Origin: Glomus cerebriforme
Taxonomy: Eukaryota; Glomeromycota; Glomeromycetes; Glomerales; Glomeraceae
Length of the DNA: 55,356 nt
NCBI GenBank assembly: GCA_003550305.1
Contig: QKYT01000013.1
Span: 174,537 to 229,892, forward strand
Direction of reading: 5' to 3'
Positions within the stretch are counted from its first letter, which is position 1. Each line of letters starts with the position of its first letter. Under the pieces are notes generated by a model. It was given only the letters and a program-made list of their open reading frames with translations. It searched no databases and had not been told where the DNA came from. Position numbers and translations under genes: made by a program. This document shows positions 35,738-47,762 of the stretch, piece by piece.

Positions 35738-36460
35738 AATTATAGATCTAAAGAATTACATAAAAAGTTTTTAGATATTCTTCTACTTTCATGGCTTGAA
35801 AAAGCTGAAAATATTGGTGAACATTTGCTATTGGTTGAATTAGCAAAAAAGTTTTATGAAATAGAATTATGCCAAATAACTAGATATAAAGAGATAGAAT
35901 ATTTGATCCCTTAGTATCTTAATAAGCATCTTAAGAAATATATGAACCCTTATCATTTCAGCTTTTTAATAGCAAAAAATTTCTTTAGAAGATATGCAAA
36001 AAGCAATTCAAAATATATTGGTACAATAAAAAACTGAAAATCAGGCATTAGTAAAGAAAGTTATAGAATTAGAATCTTAAATAGCTTAGCAAGTGCAAGT
36101 ACCTGCTTTACAAGTTGTTAAACCTATTAGACAGCCAAAAGGTCTATTATTTTTATTGAAATTAGAAGAAGAAATAAAAAATTATTATATAACCAAATTT
36201 TTAAAAGATTTAGGTATAATTAGTAAAAATAATTTAGACTCAGATTATCTTGTAAAACCTTTTTAAAGACCTCATCTATAGTAAAGTAATATCTTTACTA
36301 GGATTAATAGAATAGAAGAAGGATTTAATGAAACTTAAGATACCATAAACCGGTTAATAGAAGAATTCTAAAAACTAAATATATGTAAATATAATATTTA
36401 TGGAGAAATTGGCCATAATAAAGAAAATTGTCCTAATAAATGAATAGCATGATCTAATTT
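35738..36460 (+). pseudogene. Decayed gag-like gene with a zinc knuckle
   Basis: From about 35738 a protein-like frame can be followed with shifts. In it, most in-frame stops stand where CAA, CAG or CGA would be expected (for example TCTTAAATAGCTTAGCAAGTG near 36075). Near 36383-36430 lies a retroviral-type CCHC knuckle: Y-N-I-Y-GEIG-H-NKEN-C. The first two positions, which should be Cys, are TAT (Tyr), one G-to-A step from TGT; the His and last Cys remain. Upstream sequence reads as helical Gln/Glu/Lys-rich protein (DMQKAIQNILVQ). The intact parent was probably the capsid protein of an LTR-type or related retroelement, but no reverse transcriptase was recognised in the window, so the superfamily is open. 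The copy is clearly non-functional. Confidence 0.65.
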
Positions 36461-36639
36461 TAATCAGTCTTATTTTAAGCCTCTTATATTTATAAATTCT
36501 CAAAATATCTTTGAAAAGTTTAGATAATGAGAAATATAATAAGAATAATTATAACAAAATAGAAGAAAATAAGTGGTATTATGCACCAGTAAAAAAAATA
36601 AGTATCAGTAAATGAAAGCTTACATGGTAATTCTACTAT

Positions 36640-37345
36640 TCCTTCTTTTGATTTAATAATAAGCCAGCCTAAAATATATAATGAGTTATTGTCTAAGTTT
36701 TTACTACTGATACAAAAAATATGTTTATTTCAAAAGATTTAGAAAGAAAAATTGAAGAATCAGATAAGTGGTTATCATCTTTATAATATTTGAATATTAA
36801 TATAAATGACTTAACTATTTTCAATTTTTTTTTAGATCTCAGCAGTAAGTTTGGTAGTATAAATGACCCAGAAATTAAGATGCTTGGATGGAAGGCAAAT
36901 AAACTATCTAATTTTACTATAAGAAAAATTCTAAGCATATTACTGATTCATTAGGATAGTATATGAACGTATCAGTTACTTTAAAAAATAAAGAAGATAA
37001 AATAGTTATAGTTATTAGAAATTTTGTTCATATCGATAATGACAAAACAGAACTAATACTATTTTTAAGTATGATAAATATTCAAAAAGTCCAAAGTATT
37101 TCAGAACTAAATAAAAATCAATTCTGCATAAAGTTACAGTATATGAGAAGACCTATGTTATTCTAACATATAGCAAAGCCCTAGTAGCTAAAGATCTGTT
37201 AAAAGAGGAGCATGAATCATCATCTCAGATTTTTGCTAATTCTTCTAATCCAACTAGTAAGAAGGACTTAAAAAAAAGTGTATAAACTATATAAAACTTG
37301 AAAAATATCTTGCAAAGGCTGAAAAAATGCTCTATTTGGCCTTAA
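36640..37345 (+). pseudogene. Decayed continuation of the retroelement frame (protease-like region uncertain)
   Basis: Several open pieces follow each other on the same strand. One (36963-37163, about 67 codons) reads NVSVTLKNKEDKIVIVIRNF then DKTELILFLSMINIQKVQ, with alternating strands of the kind seen in retropepsin-like folds. A catalytic DTG/DSG triad was not found nearby; the Asp-Ser-Leu-Gly just upstream is only suggestive. A short helical piece with LEKYLAKAEKMLYLALNTGK follows near 37300. Stops again are mainly TAG/TAA/TGA at positions that could have been CAG/CAA/TGG. It is probably part of the same element as the zinc-knuckle frame. Function assignment beyond retroelement-like is a guess. 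Confidence 0.4.
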
Positions 37346-38249
37346 ATACTGGTAAGTTTCTTGCTAATACATGTGAATCCTTATATAGAAGAAGTGATAT
37401 CAGCTATTAAACCTGTAAGCTTTTCATTACGATTAACTAAATCTTTAAAAGAAATTCTAATTTATCTATCATCTTGGGATTTATCAGTCAAATTATTGGT
37501 AAAAGATACCACTTTACTTTTATTCTTATTTTTTATTAGGATAAATAGATCATCTTCAATAGGTTTCTCATCTATTTTAATCTTCCTTTTAACTAATTTT
37601 TTTTGTAATTTTTATAGCTGAAGAGAAATTATTTATTACTTTTGGTATCACTTCAAAATTTAGTTTTATATTATCAGTCTGAAAATTATTATCCAAAGCA
37701 GACTGAGATAAAATAAGATCTTATTGGAAGCATTCACTATTATTCCATATTTCATAAACATGTCAAACATCAATATAGTATTTTTCAGCTATTTTTTTTG
37801 ATGCATTAGATATCATATCTCTTGATTCTCTAATCACTTTAATATCAGACTCTAATAACTGAGTTGTATTGGATCAATAAAATTTTTTATGAAGATGGGT
37901 AATCATTTTTTAATCAGAATATATATGCAAAAAAATTACTAATAATTAATACTTTTTAATATATATTAATATTTCTAATAATTCAATATATATTAACATC
38001 TTTCAGTATAAGTCAGTATTTTTTAATATATATCAGTATCCTTCAATGTGTATCAATATTCTTTTTCAGTATATATTAATAAGTATAAATGTATGTCAAT
38101 ACCTTTCAGTACATATCAGAAATCTTTTTTTTTAATAATAATAAGTATTAATAGGTATTAGATTTGCCAAAAAAAAATAATTCACTTTTTTATAAGTTTA
38201 AAAACTTGGCTAAATTTTTCTTATTCAAAGTAAAAAAATTATTAATAAA
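37346..38249. other. Gene-free stretch with a degenerate 30-bp tandem repeat
   Basis: At about 37930-38110 the word TTCAGTATATATCAATAT and variants repeat six or more times at about 30-bp spacing. An 86-codon frame at 37361-37621 is not recognisable. Otherwise nothing. Confidence 0.45.
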
Positions 38250-39235
38250 ATGCCTCAAATTCATACTTTTAAAAATTTGAATAATAGTAATAAACTTGAA
38301 GATTCTCTAGCAAATCAATATCCTCCAAGTCAAAGCAAAACTTGAAGAAGAGCTTTCTTGCACAAAAAAAGACCGTAAAGTTGCTATATATTGGAAAGCC
38401 AGTTTGCAGTTATGATGTCTTAAATAGAAAAAATAAGTATATACAAAATTCTCTAAATCTAATAAGAAAAGAAAAAAATGCTTACAGGATGATCTTAATA
38501 AATCTAAAAAAGAAAATAAGAAACTTTTTAATTGTGTGCATCAGCTTGGAGAGGAGATAATACAGTTACATTTAGAAATAAATGATTCTAATCTTGAAGA
38601 TAAGATAAGGTAATTATACTCAAAGATAACTAATCTTAAGCTTCAAATCGCTTATAAAAATATTTCTCTTGCAGATGTTAAGAATGAATTCTCTATAAAA
38701 TCAGAGAAAATGCTAGCACTTGAATCCAAAATGAAGAAAGAGATGCAAGCACTCTAATCAAAAGTAGAAGAGTTGAAGTAGAATGTTTCTTTAGCATAGA
38801 AGGAGTTATCAGAAATGGATTCTCTCAAGTATAAATTGGAACTGAAAAATGTGAAACTAACTACTAAAATATTGGTCTAGATTTGGTAAAAGAGAATTTA
38901 GAAGATTCATTAACCAAAAAAAAGGATGAATTAGTATAGATAAAAGAAGCCACAGCATAAAAGGTATTAATAAAAAAAGACTCTCTCTTTCAAGAAGCTA
39001 ATACTCATTTAACTGAGTAGATTCCAAAAGTATCTAGTGAATCTGAAGTACTTGGAGAGGTAAACTTTAAAGAGAGTACAGGTATTAGTAAATAGGAAAA
39101 AGATAATAGTAATACTAGCCCTAAAACTACCTGGATTCACAATAAGAATATCTTAATAGGGTCACCTACAAAGGATGATCAATGTTATACAGACATTTTA
39201 TTCTACCCAAATTATGCTGATCATTATATATTAAT
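38250..39235 (+). pseudogene. Decayed gene for a long coiled-coil protein
   Basis: Starts MPQIHTFKNLNNSNKLEDSL at 38250. A frameshift lies between about 38345 and 38480, then a long frame continues to about 39235 with at least one more shift near 38875. The peptide is a continuous heptad-rich coil (for example LQDDLNKSKKENKKLF, VKNEFSIKSEKMLALESKMK). In about 240 codons I count some nine stops, more TAG than TAA, nearly all where Gln would fit a coiled coil. It ends with an ordinary-looking tail (TTWIHNKNILIGSPTKDDQC). It lies on the same strand as the gag-like frame about 0.9 kb downstream of its remains and may belong to the same element. Nothing indicates a current function. Confidence 0.6.
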
Positions 39236-39389
39236 ATAATATAAATTAATGTATTATTCTGTACTTACAGTCATAATAAATAAACTCCTATACTTAATAT
39301 TTTTCAGAATTTTTTGCAAGTATGAGAATGCTCACTGCAAAAATTCTGATTTGTATAACTAGAATAATAAATAGTTAAAAATTTAAAAA

Positions 39390-40420
39390 AAATGGCATAG
39401 TTCAGTCATTATTAATCTAATCAATATGTATTTACTATTATTTGAATTGTCTCAATAAGACGAATACAATGAGTTAAAGATCATAAAAGACCAACCATTA
39501 GATCCAAAAATATCATAGAAAATATCTAAATTTTTGAGGCGTAATTGTACATTGGATATTAATCATACAAAGACAATTTTATTATCATTTGAATCCTCTC
39601 AATGAGATGAATCTAATGAATATAAAATCATGAAATTTCAATCAATAGATACTAAAATATCTTTAAATCTCTATGTAACATTGATCATCCTCTGTATTTC
39701 AATATCAGAAACTGATAAAGCTTTAGCTAATAAAAAATTTAATTTCTTTTTTTTCAGTTTGCAATCTTTCTTATAATACTATTACTAATTATATAAATTT
39801 ATATTCTTTTATTTTATCTCTTAATGAAGAGAAAATTTTTCTAAAATATATAATACTCTTTGATAAAAAACAAAAATACGAAATTCCAGTTCACTATGCA
39901 GAAGAATATAAAGACAGAAATACTTTCTATGAAACTTCATCTTTTGAATATGAATAAGGTTACAAAGCATAAATCATCCTAAAATATCAGTTATCTACAT
40001 AGCCTTTTTTATAATAGTCAGTAAAAAAAATGGTATAGATAAAACTAATTTATTTGCAAATTTTATTTTTAATGATAAGAATAAATATATGCAAAAAGGT
40101 AAGAAATACAGATTCAAATATATCTGCTATGATGACTTGATTATTTGTGGGTATCATTCTGATGAACCAAAATGGACATATGTGAAATACATATATAAAA
40201 TGATTTCAAAAAACCCAAAAGTATCTTACTGTGAGAATATTAGTTTTAGTTATATTTTACCCAAAAAAATTTTTAGTACAAAAGTATTCTCACCTGAGAA
40301 AAGTAAAGTATTTATTTTGAGGATGTATGCTTAGCTCAAAATCAAATTGGCCAATTTTTTGGAAATAGATATCATCAAAATATATCATGTATATATGTGA
40401 TGCAAAAATATTATAAATTC
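39390..40420 (+). pseudogene. Decayed multi-part protein gene with an internal repeat
   Basis: Two repeats of about 150 nt are visible: LLLFELSQ-stop-DEYNELKIIK and LLSFESSQ-stop-DESNEYKIMK. In both, TGA follows SQ, where TGG (Trp) would fit. Further frames follow with SLNEEKIFLKYIILFDKKQK and, from 40089 to 40334, an 81-codon open piece (MQKGKKYRFKYICYDDLIIC). The family is not recognised. Composition and codon use are protein-like. The copy is broken by stops and shifts. It belongs to the string of decayed genes on the plus strand. Confidence 0.45.
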
Positions 40421-40741
40421 AATACATTTATTTGTGAAAACACAACTCATCTAGTAGTATTTAACTTTAGTACTACTTTAGTAGCAATGTCCAAGATGTA
40501 TCTAAAATTGTTGAATAATATACCGATGATATAAAAAATGTATTGATAGTAATTAATAATTACCTCTGCAAAGGTAAGTTCATTGTATTTGACTTACTTA
40601 AACCTAAGGATAATCTTCTTGAAATTCGGTTAAGGTTTGACATATCATTAAACTTGCAGAAGGAGATAGAGATAAGGTAGAAGTGCAATGCAAAAAATAC
40701 CCAAGCTAATCCTGCCCAAAAAATATTATCTTACAGATAAG

Positions 40742-41003
40742 TAGAATTTGACTTCATAGATGTCAGCTCTTTTTTCACCTCCTGTGCCTGCAATTTTAGA
40801 TTTCCAATTTCATATCACAACTTCTTATTTGCATTAACCTGCTCTTTATATTCCTTTTTTATATCTTGCATAAACTTTTCAAAAGTTCTTCTATTATAAT
40901 TAAGCAGGTATTGATATAGTATATTAAGTTTATTCATAACCTGACAATTATTCTTTTTTTCATGATCATAGGTAATATTATCAGTTTGGGCTTCATTATT
41001 CAT
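40742..41003 (-). pseudogene. Coiled-coil gene fragment on the opposite strand
   Basis: An open minus frame from 41003 to 40815 (62 codons, MNNEAQTDNITYDHEKKNN...) is followed, after a TAA that could replace CAA, by YEIGNLKLQAQEVKKELTSM-like sequence down to about 40742 if single-base shifts are allowed. Lys/Glu/Gln-rich coil of unknown family. It is on the strand opposite to its decayed neighbours, so it is a separate unit. Confidence 0.4.
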
Positions 41004-41508
41004 AACAAATGTAACTGGTAATTCTTTTAATGATAAAGATGTCAGGCACTCTAGCTAACTTTGGATTCATCTCTAGCATATTAATTTTTTCTGATATCTA
41101 TTAGCTTTATGTTTTAAAAATAACTCTACAATTGGATTAATTTCACTACAGTATTCTCTATCTCAAATAATAGATTATACTTCTATGATATAAAATATAT
41201 TTATATCTCATTTATTAGGAAAGCTGATAATTTTGCTAGTAAATTAGCATATACCTGATTAAATATTATTATATATTTATACATTGTATAAAAAAAATTG
41301 GAATTTCATGAAATTTCAAAAATTAACCACTAGGATTAATTTTATAAAATAATAATAGTATGTCTATGAAAAAATATGCTCATTTATAATTTCATAATAC
41401 CTGCCAGTAATATCCTAAAACCTAACACTCATCTGCATATTTTAAACTTTATCATACTAAAAATAGATAATATTTAACCTCTTCTCCTGAAGTTTTTTAC
41501 ATGACCAA
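41004..41508. other. AT-rich DNA, nothing supported
   Basis: No feature recognised. Confidence 0.4.
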
Positions 41509-42470
41509 TATGGATTGTAATTTTTATAAGAAAAGTATACAATCCAGATTTTTCAAGAATGAAGTTGCTCTTTATACTTAAATACTTATTCAAAATGACC
41601 ATTTAGTTTTGAAATTGATGTTATCACCAATAGTTCAAGAAGAATTTTTAGATGAGGATTATCAGGTTTCTTTATAGTTAGGTTACAATAAAGATGATGG
41701 TAATTCCCATCATCACAAATTTGTTTGAAGTACCACTGATTAGTAATTTCATACTCATGAACCTTTTTTAATCAATTTACTAGAAATTGGTACATTTCAG
41801 CATCATATGTACTTTCTTTTAGAATTTTGATATAATGCTCAAAGTTTACATACAAGTGATTTGAACTTTTATATAAACGGAAAGAACCTAAAGCTATTAT
41901 ACCTTGATCAAAATCATGTATTATAATCTTTAAAATCTTCAAAATATTTATAAAACTATTATTTCACAATAGAATATCTTCAGAAATATCTAAAACTTTG
42001 CTAATACTTCATTTTTTAGTGACAGGAGCAAAAAAAACTAATAAATCTATCTTCTTGTAAATTAAAAGAATTAGCTAAAGGTTTGTGACCTTTTTTTCCA
42101 TTAATCTATATAAAAATAGATAAAATAGATCCTCTCAGTAGTAAGTATCATTATTGGGGGTATTGAAATAAAAAATAATATTTTTAGAATGATGATACTA
42201 GAAGTAACAACCATGTATTTAAAATAATATGCCCAAACATAAAATATTATTCAGTATGTTTTTATTAAAAGGAAGATACTATACATAACCAAATCTTCCT
42301 TCAGAAACAGTAAACCTTTATCAAAAAATATCGCCAAATAATATCACAATATTTAACAGAATGAATATATTAAAATACTGCAATAATTGAGAGTTTGTAT
42401 ATTTTAAGTGAAAGCTAACATATCATATTTGAAAAATATGTGTTCAGACCTGCAAAATAGAAAATGCATA
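41509..42470 (+). pseudogene. Long decayed frame, about 320 codons without apparent frameshift
   Basis: From MTNMDCNFYKKSIQSRFF at 41509 one frame reads protein-like for about 320 codons (blocks such as VQEEFLDEDYQVSL, NKDDGNSHHHKFV, INLLEIGTFQHHMYFL, CKLKELAKGL). It is interrupted by about 21 stops (10 TAA, 5 TAG, 6 TGA). Most can be explained as Gln, Arg or Trp codons changed by C-to-T or G-to-A. The stop count alone is not far below chance for such AT-rich DNA, so the case rests on the protein-like blocks between them, including the Trp/Gln-type positions. No family recognised. Confidence 0.4.
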
Positions 42471-45400
42471 CTTTTTTTTTAAGTAAGAGATTTTTAACGA
42501 CTAAAAATCTTCTGTGAGGTTATTAGATTATCTCAGAAAATATATAATATATTGTAAAATACTTTGTGCTTCATTTCTTTTAGTAGGCCTAAACATACTG
42601 TATTAGTTGATTTTTTGAGAGTTCTTATTTGCTTGATCTTTAAATATCTTAGCTTATTTTTTAAGCTTCATAGCAGATCTCTATTTCATACTATCCTTCA
42701 TAAACTTTTTTCAGTTATATTTGAAAAGATTTAACCATCTATTTTCTGTTTACAAAAGATCTTGAAATCATTCTTATAAAGATTTATATTCAGGTTGCAT
42801 AAGAAAATAATGAGAGTTTCAGTATTTTAATTTTTGACAAAGTAAAGTAGTTTAAAGAAGTTGTAAAAATAAATATGATTTATTAGAAGTAAAAAATACA
42901 AAAACAAGAAATACATATATCAAACTTACCTCTATGGTTTATGGTCTTTTTATAAATAAAAAAAATGGATTAAAATTTGTTTATTAGTAAAAGATATATA
43001 TATTTGTATTTTATAAAATGCAAATGTTACAAATTGGTATAATGCTATATATTTTAGTATGATTAGCATTACGTTGTTCAGAAACTAATCCAGAATCACA
43101 ATTTTTATTTTGTATAAATCTGCAGGTGGTACATTTCACTAAGTAAGATCAGAAATTGATGTTGTACAACAGCAAAAAAATGATATATTATATAAATTCA
43201 TGTTTCAATAAATTGTGTTATATTAAGAAAATAATTGTTTATTTTTAAAATATTACTGTTAAATAATCATAATTTCTATTCTATCTCTCAATCTTAATAT
43301 ACTACTTTTTGGCTGATTAAGATAGTTTATAAATGGTAGTAAGTTATTTTATTTTGCATACTAAAACAAGATAAATAATTTGTCTGTATTATTTTTACAA
43401 ATTGAGAGTTGAAAATTTGTAATTTCACTAGATACATTTTTTAATAGCTTCTTATAATGATGAGATGTTAATGAACATAACTTATCCTCAGTCTTATCTT
43501 TAAAATATGAGCAATCCCAATAATACTTTATCAAATCTTCAGATTTAAGCTAATATTCATATTTACGCTACCCACTGAAGTATATCTTTTTTGGCTTTAC
43601 ATCAGTGATCTTTACCAATTTCTAATAATCAAAACAAATAGCCATTCTGCTCTTATGAACACTAGGTCTATAATAATTATATAGAATATCTTTTGATTGG
43701 TAACCTTTACCTTAGCTTCCAGTCAATTCTCAACACTTTTTTACAACTTTCTTACAACTCAAATCATGAAATGATCAGCTAACCTGAAGATTTATTATTT
43801 ATTTGATAAATAGTCCCCTAAAAAAATTTATACTGTAACATATCTTATAATAAAACTAATCCAATATAGACAGAAACTACATTTGAAAAATTTTATTATA
43901 TTAAAAAATTCAGAATATAAAATACAAGTATTGAGGATGTTCTGATGCCAAAACAATATCTTGTGACTGTAACACAGTAAGGGCACTAATCCTCAAAATT
44001 TTTTATGATGTACGTAATCTCACTTCTTATTAGATCTGAAAAACTATATAGTATAAAGGACTTGATGTGATGAATTTTATCTTCTCCTATTTTATTAAAG
44101 CAATATTTGGGTAGTGATGTACTCATTTAGCTAATTTCCCTTGCAAATCAATAAAAATGACAAAGGATTAGCATATACATTTTTAAATTCCATATGCAAG
44201 ATAATGAAAATATTCATATCCAAATATTATTTTATTGATATAATCATATTTTTTGTGATACTTGTGATGCATATAATAAGTTTTTTATTACTATGTTTTC
44301 TAACTGCTTTTTTTCCAATTTTATGAATCTTTCTATAAGTTCAGCTTTCTTAAACTTGAGCCCAATTATTTTGGCCATGAGTCTGACATTTTCTTCTCTA
44401 AGTAAGACAAGCTTAGATTTTATAATACTTTTTATATAAGCAAAAAAAAATAATGTAAGCACTTTACATATTGCACAGCCCCTATTCATTTTGGCAAGAG
44501 TTTTTTATTTTAGGATACGTCTGAAATATATAACAGGTTATGCCAAATATATTGTTTTTTAGAGTATAACTATAAATGTCAATTTGCTTGACTGTCATAA
44601 ATTTGACTTCAAATTTTTTTGTTTAATATTTATTTTAGAAAAAATTTTTTGCACTTTTTAAAAGTGATGTAAAAGAATAAAAAAATGTATTTTGCATACT
44701 TTTAAATATTATCATAAAGAATAAAAATATTAATATTTTTGCACAATTTTATTTATTAAATATTATATTTACATGAAATTTATAAAATTTTATTATAAAA
44801 TGCATCTTAGTATTATTACAAAAAAAAATTATAAAAATATTTAAACTAGTTTCATAAAAATCAATATACATGAACTTCAATATCTACAGAATAACATTAC
44901 TTAAGCTTATTTCACTTGTTTCTCTTGATTAAAGTATTCAAAATTCAAATTATAACAGCAAAATATATCTTAGTATTATTAACATATAACTTCATGAAAA
45001 TTTTAATATAAATTAATATACAAGCATTTCTATACCTCATAAACAACTTTTTCTAAAATATTTTTCACCTGTTTAATATGACCAAATGCTGAAATTATAT
45101 TGTAAAATCTCTATAAATCGCATTTGTTATGAATTTACTTATAAAATATTTATAGCTTTATAATAATATTTTACATCTGAAGTTCTGCTGCTGGTGAAAA
45201 ATATTTAATTTTATTAAATAACAAAAACTTTTAAAATACTAATATATATTTTTAAAATATAAAAAGGGAAAGAAAAAGTGAAGAGAAAAGTTTTTTATCA
45301 CATTACAGCTAATTTCATAATGTACAGAATATTTGACAAAATTTTTGCTAATAATTTGTCAGGTTGATAGGTTGACAGGTTGTTGGCAATTTGAAAAATA

Positions 45401-45863
45401 ATAATATTTGCAAAATAACATGATATTTCTTCAATTTTGAGATTACACCAAACAAATTATTTTCACGTATTTATTATTATTTTTTAAATTGTGATAAGTT
45501 TTCAGCAAAAATTTTGTCAAGTATCCTATACATTATGAAATTAGCTGTAAATGATCAACAAATAATTAATGTAGGGCTGATGATAAATCAATCAGATTTC
45601 CCTTATTTTGTTTCTGATGGTATAGTTAAGTAGATAATTTAACATTTTGGCGTAACCTATCATACATTTCAGACATGCTATTTCAGGTAATTGATTTTAC
45701 GTGACTATTCACGAACAGATATAAAATTTTATATGGCTCTTATCATATATACACTCATTGCGTATAACTTATTAAATGCTTTCTTTATTATTTTTCAATA
45801 ATGTAATACAGAAAAATGTAGTAGTCATGTGAAAGTCATAGGTAGCTTTAACATATGAATAAT
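42471..45863. other. AT-rich gene-free stretch with one coiled-coil scrap
   Basis: A minus-strand frame at 44489-44244 (81 codons) contains LVLLREENVRLMAKIIGLKF, a coil likely left from a decayed gene. Nothing else could be supported. From 45450 the composition becomes more balanced as the nuclease-like gene is approached. Confidence 0.4.
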
Positions 45864-47097
45864 TTAGTTGATTTGATTTACTTTTTTAAATAGATTGTCT
45901 GCAGGAATTTCGCCTCGGACCCAATAGTATAATGCACCCAATATAATATTAGAATGGTATTCGTGATAGATAATTTTACTTTCATAATAAATGTCATCAT
46001 CTAAATGGTAAAATATCCATCTTAACCCATCCGTAAGTACACTGTTAATAGGTTTCCTATATCACAAGTAAAAAACATTAGAATTTTGATAAAATAATAT
46101 CTAACGAAGGATGTAAAATCATACTTTTCTCTTTTATGTAGTGCCTTCATTTCTCCAAGAAGTTCACCAGTACATTGAGTAAATGATTCATCTTTCTTTG
46201 CTTCAATGGCACAGAACACACAATAGCTTGGTAAACTATGCCCAGCTTGAAGTGATACTAAAGTAGTTAAGAGTAGTTAGAAGAAATTGAGAGTAGAATA
46301 TTTGGTCTACTAATTAGCAACTTACAATTATTAGGTTCTGCTCTTTTGGCAGAAATATAGTTAACTGAACCCTTTAAAATCAAATCTTTTTCAACATTTT
46401 GGGATTTGATATAATACTCTGAGTATATTGCTAATTTATCTTCTTTAGTATCGTAAGTTTTTGGATCATAATTATAGTCAACCGCTTCCAATAAGTATGT
46501 GTCAACTATCGTTCTTCTTGCATTTTCAAGCTAAAAAATGTGAAATACAATTAAAATAAATTGGAAATAAGTTTCCAAATAAATTAATTTTAACTTACAC
46601 TTAGATTCCAGCGTCGAAATATTCTTTCCATTATATCTTCAAAAAGCTTTGAAGGTTTCAATGCTATTTCATTCTTGAAAATTAAATAACCACCCATTTT
46701 GACTTTAAGCTGAGGAATTTCTTCAACCTCAATGCTTGAAAAAGTTTTAACCTATGTACAAATAAAATATTTATTATATTGATACTTTATAGCTGGAAAT
46801 CTCTATACTTACTCTCTCTATTGAAAACGCTAAAAGTAAATCTGTTACAATATCATCTCTTTCTTTTGCTAATGCTAATCTTTGTGCAGTTTTTAAAACT
46901 TGTTCAAGACTGAAGGATTGCCTAACCATCTTTTCTTTACGTGGTATCATAAGCAATGATTCAAGTTTCTTAAGCTTTTGCTTGTTACAAAGTTCTGACC
47001 TATATTTTAGTCCAAATGAGATACCATGAGAAAGTTGGGTCACCTTATAGCGCAAACTGAATAAAGCATTTTTAATGGTGTAAGAAAGCAAAAACAT
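45864..47097 (-). CDS. PD-(D/E)XK nuclease-like family protein, five exons, 322 aa
   Basis: Apparently intact gene within the repeat region. Exons on the minus strand: 47097-46813, 46751-46599, 46530-46326, 46257-46125, 46056-45864. All introns are GT-AG and the joined frame is open for 969 nt. The N-terminal 95 residues are helical and basic (for example LALAKERDDIVTDLLLAFSI). Residues about 180-260 resemble a PD-(D/E)XK core: a helix with E184, then GSVNY (200-204), then AIEAKKDE with E233-x-K235, then Q242 in a helix ending GELLGEMKAL. The position expected to be the catalytic Asp is N203, one G-to-A step away, so catalysis may be lost. Such restriction-like domains occur in expanded families of these fungi, including Crinkler-like and mobile proteins; membership is inferred. 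The true start may lie upstream: the same frame continues 5' of 47097 past a single TGA. Confidence 0.65.
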
Positions 47098-47106
47098 TAT
47101 AAGTAT

Positions 47107-47396
47107 TCAAAGTTTAACAAGAACACAGTAGATGGATCTTATGTCATAAATGTGCAGTAAAAATTGGCACAACAGCTCCAGAAAAGGAATTGATGGATAA
47201 GAATTATGTAATTGTAGATTAACCTTTATGTTACAATCGCTTGAATTTATTGCTTGAAGTATTGCAGGTAAGACAATATTCCATTCCATTCCTATATCAT
47301 TTACCATGTAATCCATAATTTCCATATTTTTCATCACAGATAAAACATGGTAAGCTCCATGGCTGAGATGATGCAAAATTATAATTATCAATTTTC
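47107..47396 (-). pseudogene. Upstream exon-like frame, separated from the nuclease-like gene by one TGA
   Basis: A stop-free minus frame of about 95 codons from a TTTTAG acceptor-like site (exon from 47396) reads HHLSHGAYHVLSVMKNMEIM and later WNIVLPAILQAINSSDCNIK. It ends at TGA (47109-47107), three codons before the ATG at 47097, in the same frame. If that stop were a mutated CGA, this would be the 5' part of the same exon. An alternative frame over 47396-47240 has two CxxC pairs (PCFICDEKY and EYCLTC) and is also protein-like, so which reading was ancestral is unclear. Confidence 0.4.
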
Positions 47397-47762
47397 CTAA
47401 AATTATTTTAGAATTTTAAGTATGGGAAGTGCTCTAAGATGGATTTGATAATTAATTCTGGATCAGGTTTGATATACTTGTTACATATTTTGATAATTAT
47501 TATAGTTCATATCCAGTTTCTTTTTTATATTTTTTGTATAAGTTGAAATGAATTTTATCTGTTAAAATGCTTGGTAATCCACTTAATTTAGCATGCCAAT
47601 CCAGATATTCAGAGGTTAATATTTTATTGGACTTGGTTATGTTGTCTTTTTATATGATTGTGAATCAATTTAAATTATAGTAGATAATAGTTAATATAAA
47701 TTAGCCTATAAAAAAATATCACAATAGAATGTGAACAAATATTGTATTATAAAATAATAAGA
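47397..47762. other. Spacer with an exon-like scrap
   Basis: On the minus strand KPDPELIIKSILEHFPYLK can be read at about 47474-47415, which looks like coding sequence of the same or an upstream gene. No model could be completed. Confidence 0.35.

Noticed and set aside
35738..42470. Alternative genetic code (TAA/TAG as Gln, TGA as Trp) as the reason for in-frame stops
   Set aside because: Neighbouring genes use all stops normally, CAA and CAG still occur in the same frames, frameshifts are present, and two knuckle Cys are also mutated, so transition decay explains more.
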